Notes: a model not told the origin generated them from the sequence alone. Positions 1 to 5,961 are shown, numbered from the stretch's first letter. The stretch: DNA of 5,961 nucleotides from Chitinophagales bacterium (GCA_015654495.1 JAATGW010000675.1:1-5961), one strand, 5' to 3'. A program made the numbers and translations.

Positions 1-1
1 C

Positions 2-232
2 GGCAATTGCCAGGTCTATGTTTTTCCCGGTTGCTTGAATTTCAGCAAACTCAATCTCCGCGTTAAATTTTTCCTGCGATTCAGAGATGCATTTTCTTCC
101 AGCGCTTACGAACGTTCTCTTATGTTCGAGGGTTATGATGAAGTCGACAGGAAAGAAATAGCGCCGCTGGTTGCCGATTTTTTAAATCTACGTTCTCAAA
201 ACATGAATAAGTCAGAAATATTACAAGATTGA
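2..232 (+). CDS. C-terminal fragment of an unrecognised protein
   Basis: The reading frame is open from the left edge to a TGA at 230-232, giving 76 residues. The true start lies outside the window. An internal TTG at 35 could act as a start, but the open frame upstream makes a truncated longer gene more likely. The visible part starts with a hydrophobic stretch containing two Cys (GNCQVYVFPGC), then an Arg/Phe-rich basic segment (VKFFLRFRDAF), then an acidic tail (FEGYDEVDRKEIAPLVADFL) that looks like a C-terminal amphipathic helix. There is no obvious membrane segment and no catalytic motif I can name. I do not recognise the family and assign no function. It ends 6 bp before the next possible ATG on the same strand, so the two genes are probably cotranscribed. 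The alternative is a spurious open frame, less likely given its ordinary composition and tight spacing. Confidence 0.55.
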   Translation, partial: GNCQVYVFPGCLNFSKLNLRVKFFLRFRDAFSSSAYERSLMFEGYDEVDRKEIAPLVADFLNLRSQNMNKSEILQD

Positions 233-238
233 TTTACT

Positions 239-682
239 ATGATACAGATTCATCCAGCCTATCCCAATAAGAATTATTCAGTTATGACACTTGAAATTAA
301 ACCTGAAAGAAAAATTTCAGAAATACAGGAGCAGTTCAATACAACCTACCCATTCCTGATGCTTGGTTTTTTCGTTCCAGGTCAAAATACCCGGGCAGGG
401 AATTCCGTTGCTGAGTCAGAGGCAATCCTGGGTGCAAGAACAGTTGCTGATTGTCAGAAAAAGGCTGCCGCCGGAAAGATCGATATCAATAGCACCATGA
501 CAGTGGCAGAGCTCGAAAAAAACTTCTCCGAAAAATTCCACCTGCAGGCACTTGTATTCAGAAAGGCCGGAAATCACTGGCTGCAAACAACAATGACCAA
601 CAACTGGACCTTATTCAAACAAAACGAACATGGCCGGGAGATAACTAATTCTTCCGGACATTTTACTGATCTTAGAAATTAG
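239..682 (+). CDS. Small conserved protein of unknown function
   Basis: This encodes 147 residues from ATG 239, or 132 from an in-frame ATG at 284 (Met16). I consider 284 a serious alternative because MTLEIKPERKISEIQEQFN resembles the usual N-terminus of a family I recall from Bacteroidota, while the first 15 residues look unconserved. Neither start has a clear ribosome binding site. The protein looks soluble, with no signal peptide or membrane segment. Landmarks are a predicted N-terminal helix (about 25-35), a hydrophobic strand (PFLMLGFF, 38-45), a second helix (TVAELEKNFSEKF, 88-100), and a distinctive C-terminal block with Trp114, Trp123, a WTL motif, Gln128-Asn129 and Gly132. No catalytic or metal-binding signature is visible and no function is known to me. 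It sits 6 bp after the upstream partial gene, or 51 bp from the alternative start, and converges with the response regulator gene, whose end is 12 bp away. Confidence 0.8.
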   Translation: MIQIHPAYPNKNYSVMTLEIKPERKISEIQEQFNTTYPFLMLGFFVPGQNTRAGNSVAESEAILGARTVADCQKKAAAGKIDINSTMTVAELEKNFSEKFHLQALVFRKAGNHWLQTTMTNNWTLFKQNEHGREITNSSGHFTDLRN

Positions 683-694
683 TACCTGCGCTTT

Positions 695-1753
695 TCAATA
701 GATCAGTCGTTTCAGTTTTTCAGGATCGCGCAGCCTGATTTTTCCTTCAACAATCTCCAATAAATTTTCACTTCTGAAATCACTCAATGTTCTGATCAGC
801 GACTCAGTAGCAGTTCCAACATAGTGGGCAATATCATCCCGTGAAATATCTATTACCCTGCCGGCTTCAGTTGCATTATTGTACTTGTTGTGAATATCAA
901 CCAATGCTGCTGCAACACGTTTTCTAAGAGAACTATAAGCCAGATCAATCAGTCTGTCTTCTTTTTCTTTCACTTTTTTTGTGATAAGCTGTATAAATTT
1001 TGCTGCTACCTGCATATCACCAAATATCATTTTACGAAACTCATCTGCGGGGATCTGCAATAATTCTGCATCTTCAAGTACTATAGCGGTATCATCATAA
1101 ACGCGATCTTCTATCAACGCTGCATATCCAAAGAAATCGCCCGGCCCGGATATATCGGTAATATATTCCTTACCATCCTCATGCAGCCTGAATATTTTAA
1201 CCTTCCCCTTTGTAATAAGATACAAACACCGTGGCCGGCGGCCGGCCGCATACACCTGTTGCTTTTTTAAATAGTTCTCCGTACTGAATTGATCTGACAG
1301 GGAAGATATTAAACCTGCAGTGCCTGCATTTTTCCAGAAAGCTTGCAGCCCGGCGGGAGTGCTCTCATAACTGGTACCCAGTGCTTCAGATTTTTTTAAT
1401 CTCATTTCAATCGCACTAAGCAATTCAATTTCTTCAAAAGGCTTGGTGATATAATCGTCAGCGCCAAGCTCCATTCCTTTTCTGAAATCAGTACGTTCGG
1501 CCCTGGCAGTCAGAAATATAAAAGGAGTATAAAGAGTCGCCTTATTCTTGCGCAATAAATGGAGTACACCATATCCATCCAACTCCGGCATCATAATATC
1601 ACAAACAACAAGGTCAGGGTTTTCTTTCAGAGCAGTTTCAACTCCCCGTTTTCCATTTTCGGCTGATAGTGCCCGGTAGCCCCCCAATTCGAGTATCTCG
1701 GCAATATTCTCACGGATATCTTTATTATCCTCTATTACAAGTATTGTCTTCAT
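695..1753 (-). CDS. Response regulator with CRP/FNR-type DNA-binding output
   Basis: This 352-residue cytoplasmic transcription factor has three parts. Residues 1-120 are a CheY-like receiver with acidic pocket Glu8/Asp9, phosphoacceptor Asp52 (CDIMMPELDG), Thr82 and Lys104 (TKPF). Residues 150-262 are a cNMP-binding-type beta barrel ending in a dimerisation helix. Residues 270-350 are a CRP-type winged helix with recognition helix near TATESLIRTL. Glu317 and Arg321 match the FNR/CRP residues that read the TGA core. The phosphate-binding cassette is degenerate: Tyr210 replaces the CRP Glu, and Asp220-Asp221 replace Arg-Ser, so cAMP binding is unlikely. There is no N-terminal Cys cluster as in FNR; the only Cys are 51 and 176. 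Signal input is therefore probably phosphorylation by the adjacent kinase. Its ATG overlaps the kinase TGA (ATGA), implying translational coupling. Functionally it looks like FixJ and FixK merged into one protein. Family assignment is firm; the regulon is inferred. Confidence 0.95.
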   Translation of the reverse strand: MKTILVIEDNKDIRENIAEILELGGYRALSAENGKRGVETALKENPDLVVCDIMMPELDGYGVLHLLRKNKATLYTPFIFLTARAERTDFRKGMELGADDYITKPFEEIELLSAIEMRLKKSEALGTSYESTPAGLQAFWKNAGTAGLISSLSDQFSTENYLKKQQVYAAGRRPRCLYLITKGKVKIFRLHEDGKEYITDISGPGDFFGYAALIEDRVYDDTAIVLEDAELLQIPADEFRKMIFGDMQVAAKFIQLITKKVKEKEDRLIDLAYSSLRKRVAAALVDIHNKYNNATEAGRVIDISRDDIAHYVGTATESLIRTLSDFRSENLLEIVEGKIRLRDPEKLKRLIY

Positions 1754-2994
1754 ATAGTCTGGATGTTTGGTAAGGTGAGGCTTACTGTTGTGCCCAGGTT
1801 CAATTCACTTTCAAGTTTTATAGTAGCACCGATCAGGTCCGCATATCTCTTTACTATATGCAAGCCAAGTCCGGTACCCTGAATATTTAATGCATTGGCA
1901 GCACGAAAGAAACTGGAAAACAAATGTTGCTGGTCTTCATTACTGATACCAATACCCTGGTCTTTTATCGTGATCCTGGTTCCTTCCGAAACTTTTTCAC
2001 ATCGGATCACTATGACTTCATTTTCTTCTGAAAATTTAATGGCATTGCTCACCAGGTTGATAATAATATTTCTCAGTAATCTTTTGTCTGTTATAATTTC
2101 AGAGGCAGCAATATACTCGGGCAACAATTGCTGATTGGCCTTCATAAGGGGTTTCAATTCCTCAATCACATCTTCCATGCATTCTTTGAGATTGAATTCC
2201 GTTCGTTGCGAAATCACTTTTCCTTCATCAAGTTTTCCCAGGGAAAGAAAATCTTCCAGCAGATCGTTCAGGTGTTTTACTGAGCCTTTTATTTTGTTGA
2301 TATGGCGATCACGCTTGTCCTGTTCTTCAGTCACAGTATATTTTCCAAGCAGTGACGCAGAAGAAAGTACTGCAGTAAGCGGTGTCCGGAACTCATGGGA
2401 AGCCATGGAAACAAACCGGCTCTTGATCTCACTCAGTTGTTTTTCCTTGTCGAGTGATTCACTCAGCTCCACCTGCGATTGCTCCAGCTTCTGTAATGCT
2501 TCACGCAAAATCAATGTGCGCTCTTCAACCTTCATTTCCAGATCGGCATTCAGCATCCTCACTTCCCTGGTTACGCGTTCCAGTTCAGCCTGCTGTTTTC
2601 GCATATTGTTTTCTATTTCCTTTCTGCCTGTGATATCTACAATAAAAGCAATTACAAATATTTCGCCTTCTTTATTGTAGTGACTAAGGCTAACCTCCAC
2701 GGGTAAATTAGTTCCGTCTTTCCGGCTCCCATAAAGATCACGGTTATGGCCCATGGCCCGGTTGGAAGGATTTTGATAGAACCCTTCCCGCAGTTGCTGA
2801 TGATGGGACCTGATTTTTTGCGGAATAAGAATTTCAATGGGCTGATCTTTTATCTCATCAGTACTGTAATCAAACATTCTTTCTGCAGCCGGATTTACCA
2901 GCATTATTTTCCCGCGGCTGTCAGTGATGATAATTCCTTCCGTAGCATTCTGGAATAGGGAATTCAAATGTTCCTGTTCGTGGAAGGTGGTCAT
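1750..2994 (-). CDS. Soluble PAS-domain sensor histidine kinase, FixL-like
   Basis: This is a 414-residue kinase with no membrane segment, so it should sense a cytoplasmic or freely diffusing signal. A single PAS domain spans about 10-125, ending in the typical DITGRKEIE. A coiled-coil linker covers about 125-190. The HisKA domain has phosphoacceptor His200 (SHEFRTPL). The ATPase domain shows the N box (Asn309, Asn313, Asn317), G1 (DQGIGI, 345-350), F box (FSSFFRA, 359-365) and G2 (GTGLGL, 373-378), so it should be active. By alignment from memory, PAS His65 (IRSHHQQ) falls at the FixL haem-ligating His200, and Arg85, exactly 20 residues on, at the distal Arg220. This PAS subclass carries such a His widely, so haem binding is a hypothesis only. 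The stop overlaps the regulator start by 4 bp. The upstream RIC gene ends 85 bp before this start, so the kinase may share that transcript or use the candidate promoter at 3011-3018. Confidence 0.95.
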   Translation of the reverse strand: MTTFHEQEHLNSLFQNATEGIIITDSRGKIMLVNPAAERMFDYSTDEIKDQPIEILIPQKIRSHHQQLREGFYQNPSNRAMGHNRDLYGSRKDGTNLPVEVSLSHYNKEGEIFVIAFIVDITGRKEIENNMRKQQAELERVTREVRMLNADLEMKVEERTLILREALQKLEQSQVELSESLDKEKQLSEIKSRFVSMASHEFRTPLTAVLSSASLLGKYTVTEEQDKRDRHINKIKGSVKHLNDLLEDFLSLGKLDEGKVISQRTEFNLKECMEDVIEELKPLMKANQQLLPEYIAASEIITDKRLLRNIIINLVSNAIKFSEENEVIVIRCEKVSEGTRITIKDQGIGISNEDQQHLFSSFFRAANALNIQGTGLGLHIVKRYADLIGATIKLESELNLGTTVSLTLPNIQTI

Positions 2995-3010
2995 TTACCT
3001 GCAATTTTCG

Positions 3011-3018
3011 CAAATATA
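3011..3018 (-). promoter_or_regulatory. Candidate -7 box for the kinase/regulator operon
   Basis: On the minus strand this reads TATATTTG, a full match to the Bacteroidota -7 consensus TAnnTTTG. Its 3' end is 16 bases before the kinase ATG, which would give a short leader. No good TTTG -33 element is seen about 20 bases upstream; a TTTG only 8 bases upstream is too close. The gap is AT-rich, so a chance match is possible. Confidence 0.35.
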
Positions 3019-3063
3019 CATGAGCTCAAAACCAGGCGGAATATAAAATATCTTTTATTCAGG

Positions 3064-3075
3064 TTCAACGTTGAA
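3064..3075. repeat. 12-bp perfect palindrome between RIC and kinase genes
   Basis: TTCAACGTTGAA is a perfect inverted repeat without a spacer, lying 4 bp past the RIC stop codon and about 70 bp upstream of the kinase start. It could be a binding site for a dimeric regulator. The half-sites run TCAA then TTGA, the reverse of the FNR order, so it is not a standard FNR site. With no loop and no T-tract it is a poor terminator. Confidence 0.3.
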
Positions 3076-3079
3076 TTAT

Positions 3080-3829
3080 TTAGCCACGAAGCAGTGCTTC
3101 TTCATACTGGGTGATCAGGGGAATAAGCAATTCATTTTCGAGAAAAAGGTGCTGCGAGATATCAGTATCGATGTCATTCATCAGCCGGATCGATAGCCGG
3201 TGATTTGTACAGGTAGCCTGTGGCCAGGAATAGTTTTCTGTTAAAGCGCGGATACGAACGAGTAGATCCAATATAATGGTATAATGCTGACTGCTGAATT
3301 CTTTTAGTGGTTTGTGAAAAGTTTTAACCAGAAGCCGGCCATACCCGCCTCCTTTCTCAAAAGCATGAGCTACCTGCTTTATGTAGGGAAATAATTCGAG
3401 TTCTTCTATTTCCATCTGTTTGAAAATTTCTTTACGAAGCAAAGTAAACAACTCTGCTACTTCAAGCATATAAGGATACTTTTTCTGATGATGTTCTGCA
3501 TAATCCCTCACGATAGTTTCCGCTTCAGGCATCGCGGTTTTTAGAAACCCATGATGTATATTGATGATATAGGAAGTCATAAAATCGACCGACCAATCTT
3601 CAAAATTCTGGTGCTTCAATACCGGCAATTTTCTTGCAGCAGTTTCAAGGTCAGCCTTCAGTTGGTCCAACTCTACCCCAGCCATCAGAGACGCGTGCTC
3701 AATGCTTTTTTTGCCGGCGCAGCAATATTCAATTCCATACTTCCTGAATACCGCTGCTGTACGAAAATCTCTTTCTACAATATCAGCGACAGCATCTGTG
3801 GATTCAATTTTTTCTGTTCGGAATAACAT
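3080..3829 (-). CDS. ric: Iron-sulfur cluster repair di-iron protein (RIC/YtfE/ScdA family)
   Basis: RIC proteins are cytoplasmic di-iron proteins that help restore iron-sulfur clusters damaged by NO or oxidants. From the start chosen here the protein has 249 residues, against about 220 in E. coli YtfE. The N-terminal ScdA-type domain (about 8-60) carries the hallmark YGIEYCCAGKKS with Cys36-Cys37. The rest is a hemerythrin-like four-helix bundle. By alignment from memory, di-iron positions His93, Glu142, His182, His227 and Glu231 are present, as is the accessory His114, but the usual ligand His of HMxKEE is Gln138 (KQMEIEELELFP). I chose the start at 3829 because only 8-10 residues normally precede the ScdA domain and AAGGA lies 12 bases upstream. 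In-frame ATGs at 3865 and 3898 would extend it by 12 or 23 residues, but 3898 would nearly touch the FNR-like site. The gene diverges from the CcoI ATPase and precedes the kinase gene. Confidence 0.92.
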   Translation of the reverse strand: MLFRTEKIESTDAVADIVERDFRTAAVFRKYGIEYCCAGKKSIEHASLMAGVELDQLKADLETAARKLPVLKHQNFEDWSVDFMTSYIINIHHGFLKTAMPEAETIVRDYAEHHQKKYPYMLEVAELFTLLRKEIFKQMEIEELELFPYIKQVAHAFEKGGGYGRLLVKTFHKPLKEFSSQHYTIILDLLVRIRALTENYSWPQATCTNHRLSIRLMNDIDTDISQHLFLENELLIPLITQYEEALLRG

Positions 3830-3903
3830 TTTGTTCAATTTTCCTTGTTTGTAAAAATTCTCCATTTCCCCTGCAGGATGCATGACGAAGATCATCACCT
3901 GAA

Positions 3904-3917
3904 TTGAACTTAGTCAT
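3904..3917. promoter_or_regulatory. FNR/CRP-like inverted repeat in the divergent promoter
   Basis: The sequence TTGAACTTAGTCAT fits TTGA-N6-TCAA at seven of eight core positions. Both half-sites keep the TGA core that Glu and Arg of CRP/FNR recognition helices contact. It lies between the divergent RIC and CcoI-type ATPase genes. Its centre (about 3910.5) is roughly 40 bp upstream of the start expected from the -7-like box at 3940-3947, close to the -41.5 position of class II CRP/FNR activation. The receiver-CRP regulator encoded at 695-1753 is the obvious candidate ligand. Binding is inferred; the match could be chance. Confidence 0.45.
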
Positions 3918-3939
3918 GCAGCAGAAAAAAACCGCTGAT

Positions 3940-3947
3940 TAGTTTTA
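3940..3947 (+). promoter_or_regulatory. ccoI: Candidate -7 box for the CcoI-type ATPase gene
   Basis: TAGTTTTA matches the Bacteroidota TAnnTTTG box except at the last base. It predicts transcription starting near 3950, leaving a leader of only about 5 bases before the ATG at 3956. No -33 TTTG element is seen, which would fit an activator-dependent promoter served by the FNR-like repeat upstream. The evidence is spacing and a near-consensus match only. Confidence 0.3.
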
Positions 3948-3955
3948 TCGTGTTT

Positions 3956-5961
3956 ATGCGAATACAACGGAGAGACAAGAAAGCGGCAGACGGCCAGTTG
4001 CTTTGTTATCACTGCGGTGAACCATGTACGGATCCGGCATTTCAATTCGACGAAAAATCATTTTGTTGTGATGGTTGCCGGCTGGTTTACAGTATTCTGA
4101 ATAACAATCAGCTTTGTGACTATTATGCGTTTAATGAGCGGCCGGGTCAGAGTCAATTGCATAAGCCAGGGCCGGATAAATTTTCATTCCTGGATAATGA
4201 ACAAATCGCTGCCAGACTGATTCCCTATAAAGACGAATCCCATACCCATGTACTATTCAATATCCCTCAAATCCATTGCAGCTCCTGTCTGTTTCTCCTT
4301 GAAAAGCTTTACAAAATCGAGCATTCAGTTATCTCCAGCACAGTGAACTTTGAACGCAGGGAGGTGTCTGTCATCTTTAACAGCCGGACCGGATCTGTAA
4401 GGAAAATAGCTGAATTGCTTGCCTCGCTGGGCTATGAACCCTATATCAGTCTGAATGACCTCAACAAACAAAAGCCGGCAGAAAATAAAATGCTGATTTA
4501 TCAGCTGGGTGTTGCCGGCTTCTGTTTTGCCAATATCATGATGATGAGCTTTCCTGAATATTTCGGAATTGATTCCGGTGAGAGTGGCCTGCAAGCCGTT
4601 TTCCGCTGGTTTAATTTCGTTCTGGCGCTTCCTGTACTCCTCTTTTCTTCATTGCCTTTTTTCAATTCGTCTATAAAAAGTCTTAAGCACCGCTATCTGC
4701 ATATTGATGCGCCTATTGCCCTGGCGATCGTTATCACCTTCATCAGGAGCTGCTATGAACTTTTTACGAATACAGGTGCCGGATATTTTGATTCTATGTC
4801 CGGGATCGTCTTCTTTATGTTGGCCGGCAGAGCAATACAGGATAAAACCTACCGGCAGTTATCCTTCGACCGCGATTATGCATCGTATTTTCCAATAGCA
4901 GTGACAGTTGTACGAAACGGAGAAGAAATACCCCTGATGCTTCCTGAGATCAAAACCGGCGACACAATTGTGATCCATAACGAAGAGCTTATACCCGCCG
5001 ATGGCCTGATGACGCGCGGATCAGCGGCGATAGACTATAGTTTTGTGACAGGCGAGAACATACCCGTTATAAGAACAACTGGTGACCTGGTATATGCGGG
5101 AGGCAAAGTTTCCGGCAGCAGAATTGAAATTCTCGTTATGAAAGAAGTTGCCCAGAGTTATTTAACCGATCTCTGGAGCCGGAAGGAGCTGAAACAAACC
5201 GGAGAAAAAGGCCGCTCCTTTGTGCACAGAATAAGTAAATGGTTTACTTGGATTGTTTTACTTACCGCGACAGTGACTGCTGTATATTGGTCTTTAGCTG
5301 ACAGCACCAGGATCTGGCCGGCAGTTACTTCAGTATTTATAATCGCCTGCCCATGTGCGTTACTCTTATCCAATAGTTTCACCAATGGGAATATGCTGAG
5401 GATCCTTAGCAGGAATGGCTTCTACCTCCGAAATGCACAAACCATAGAAAATATCGGCCGTATAAATCATATTGTTTTTGATAAAACCGGAACACTTACA
5501 GCCATTGGAGATATGAAGATTGAATATGCCGGAGAAATACTTTCGGATGCCGAAAAAAAATTGATCCTGGGTATTTGCAGCAATTCCAGCCATCCGCTTA
5601 GCCGTGCACTCTGTGAGTATTTCAGGGATTTATCTCCTGAAAAAACTCCGGATGATTTCCAGGAATTCACCGGCGAAGGCCTGTATGCAATTTTGGGAAA
5701 AAACTGTATCAGGATAGGTTCATATTCATTTATTTCAGGCAAAAAGGATCCATTACAAAAGGGGACTGAAGTTGTCATTGAAATCAATGGAATTATCAAA
5801 GGGAAGTTTTTATTCAGTAATAAATACCGGTCTCAGATCGGAAGCCTGATCCGCCATTTACAAAAACGGTTTGTGCTTTCCCTGATTTCAGGTGATGATT
5901 CAGCGGAAAGAAACCCACTCAGACAATTATTCGGACAGAAAGCTGCGATTCTTTTCCAGCA
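3956..5961 (+). CDS. ccoI: CcoI/FixI-type copper P-type ATPase, C-terminus missing
   Basis: The frame is open from ATG 3956 to the right edge (668 codons). CcoI/FixI relatives run to roughly 800 residues, so the hinge GDGxND motif and last helices lie outside. It should export Cu(I) across the inner membrane for cbb3 oxidase assembly. In order: a Cys-rich N-terminal metal-binding domain (Cys17, 20, 24, 37, 38, 41; CYHCGEPC and FCCDGC); a heavy-metal-associated domain with Cys108-Ser-Ser-Cys111; membrane helices near 181-200, 219-240, 251-268 and 277-296, the last opening with the FixI-type YFDS; actuator TGE at 365-367; helices near 427-445 and 453-475 with Cys465-Pro-Cys467; phosphorylated Asp509 (DKTGTLT); His546-Pro547; and GDD at 646-648. 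An in-frame GTG at 3950 is an alternative start, but ATG 3956 already includes all N-terminal Cys motifs. No strong ribosome binding site is seen. The Cys-rich domain plus FTNGN after CPC separates it from plain CopA. It diverges from ric. Confidence 0.93.
   Translation, partial: MRIQRRDKKAADGQLLCYHCGEPCTDPAFQFDEKSFCCDGCRLVYSILNNNQLCDYYAFNERPGQSQLHKPGPDKFSFLDNEQIAARLIPYKDESHTHVLFNIPQIHCSSCLFLLEKLYKIEHSVISSTVNFERREVSVIFNSRTGSVRKIAELLASLGYEPYISLNDLNKQKPAENKMLIYQLGVAGFCFANIMMMSFPEYFGIDSGESGLQAVFRWFNFVLALPVLLFSSLPFFNSSIKSLKHRYLHIDAPIALAIVITFIRSCYELFTNTGAGYFDSMSGIVFFMLAGRAIQDKTYRQLSFDRDYASYFPIAVTVVRNGEEIPLMLPEIKTGDTIVIHNEELIPADGLMTRGSAAIDYSFVTGENIPVIRTTGDLVYAGGKVSGSRIEILVMKEVAQSYLTDLWSRKELKQTGEKGRSFVHRISKWFTWIVLLTATVTAVYWSLADSTRIWPAVTSVFIIACPCALLLSNSFTNGNMLRILSRNGFYLRNAQTIENIGRINHIVFDKTGTLTAIGDMKIEYAGEILSDAEKKLILGICSNSSHPLSRALCEYFRDLSPEKTPDDFQEFTGEGLYAILGKNCIRIGSYSFISGKKDPLQKGTEVVIEINGIIKGKFLFSNKYRSQIGSLIRHLQKRFVLSLISGDDSAERNPLRQLFGQKAAILFQ

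Noticed and set aside
228..243. TTGAT near 228-233 considered as an FNR half-site before the small gene
   Set aside because: No matching TCA half-site at the right distance, and it overlaps the stop codon of the upstream gene.
665..707. ACTGATC / GATCAGT inverted repeat spanning the two convergent stop codons, considered as a bidirectional terminator
   Set aside because: The stem is only 7 bp with a 29-base loop, part lies inside coding sequence, and only a weak T-run (715-719) follows at a distance; too weak to call.
1231..1250. GC-rich, partly palindromic GGCCGGC cluster in the regulator gene
   Set aside because: It encodes Gly-Arg-Arg-Pro-Arg in the expected loop of the cNMP-type barrel, so codon choice explains it; no flanking repeat or sign of insertion.
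1895..2134. Open plus-strand frame of 79 residues inside the kinase gene
   Set aside because: It lies wholly opposite the ATPase domain of the kinase, whose motifs are intact; its translation is low-complexity Ser/Ile/Leu-rich, as expected of an antisense shadow.
2135..2680. Open plus-strand frame of 181 residues inside the kinase gene
   Set aside because: It is antisense to the HisKA and coiled-coil region; its extreme Ser and Arg content mirrors Glu/Leu-rich helix codons rather than a real protein.
4325..4594. Open minus-strand frame of 89 residues within the ATPase gene
   Set aside because: It is antisense to the heavy-metal-associated domain and first membrane helix of an uninterrupted CcoI-type frame, and has no recognisable motif.
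5467..5799. Open minus-strand frame of 110 residues within the ATPase gene
   Set aside because: It overlaps the phosphorylation domain including DKTGTLT; the sense strand explains the sequence fully.
3956..5961. Possible frameshift in the ATPase gene
   Set aside because: I checked the frame at the start, CSSC, TGE, CPC, DKTG and HP motifs; all lie in one continuous frame without a stop. The missing end is only the window boundary.

Overview
The window looks like chromosomal DNA from a member of the Bacteroidota, plausibly a Chitinophagaceae-like lineage. The reasons are moderate GC content, starts without strong Shine-Dalgarno sequences, a TAnnTTTG-type promoter box, the receiver-CRP fusion, and the Bacteroidota flavour of the CcoI-type ATPase and of one uncharacterised small protein. 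This placement is inferred from sequence style only.

Layout. Bases 2-232 (+) hold the C-terminal end of an unrecognised protein. It is followed 6 bp later by a small conserved protein of unknown function (239-682, +). These two converge on a three-gene minus-strand block. Read in its own direction, that block has an iron-sulfur repair di-iron protein of the RIC/YtfE/ScdA family (3829-3080), then a soluble PAS histidine kinase (2994-1750), then a response regulator whose receiver is fused to a CRP/FNR-type DNA-binding module (1753-695). Kinase and regulator overlap by 4 bp. Diverging from the RIC gene is the start of a CcoI/FixI-type copper P-type ATPase (3956 to beyond the right edge, +), whose gene normally accompanies cbb3 cytochrome oxidase genes.

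How it may work. The kinase's PAS domain resembles the FixL oxygen-sensing PAS and keeps a His and an Arg where FixL has its haem ligand and distal Arg. The regulator combines what rhizobia split between FixJ (receiver) and FixK (CRP/FNR output), and it lacks both the FNR iron-sulfur cysteines and the CRP cAMP-binding residues. The divergent RIC/CcoI promoter region contains an FNR-like inverted repeat (3904-3917), spaced plausibly from a -7-like box before the ATPase gene. The most economical reading is a compact low-oxygen/NO circuit: the kinase senses gas, the regulator binds the divergent promoter, and the outputs are iron-sulfur repair and maturation of a high-affinity oxidase. The parts belong to known families. 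The compact arrangement, a Gln in place of a di-iron His ligand in RIC, and the candidate operator are the points most worth checking. I saw no CRISPR array, tRNA, rRNA, insertion sequence or origin, and no gene-free stretch over 300 bases.
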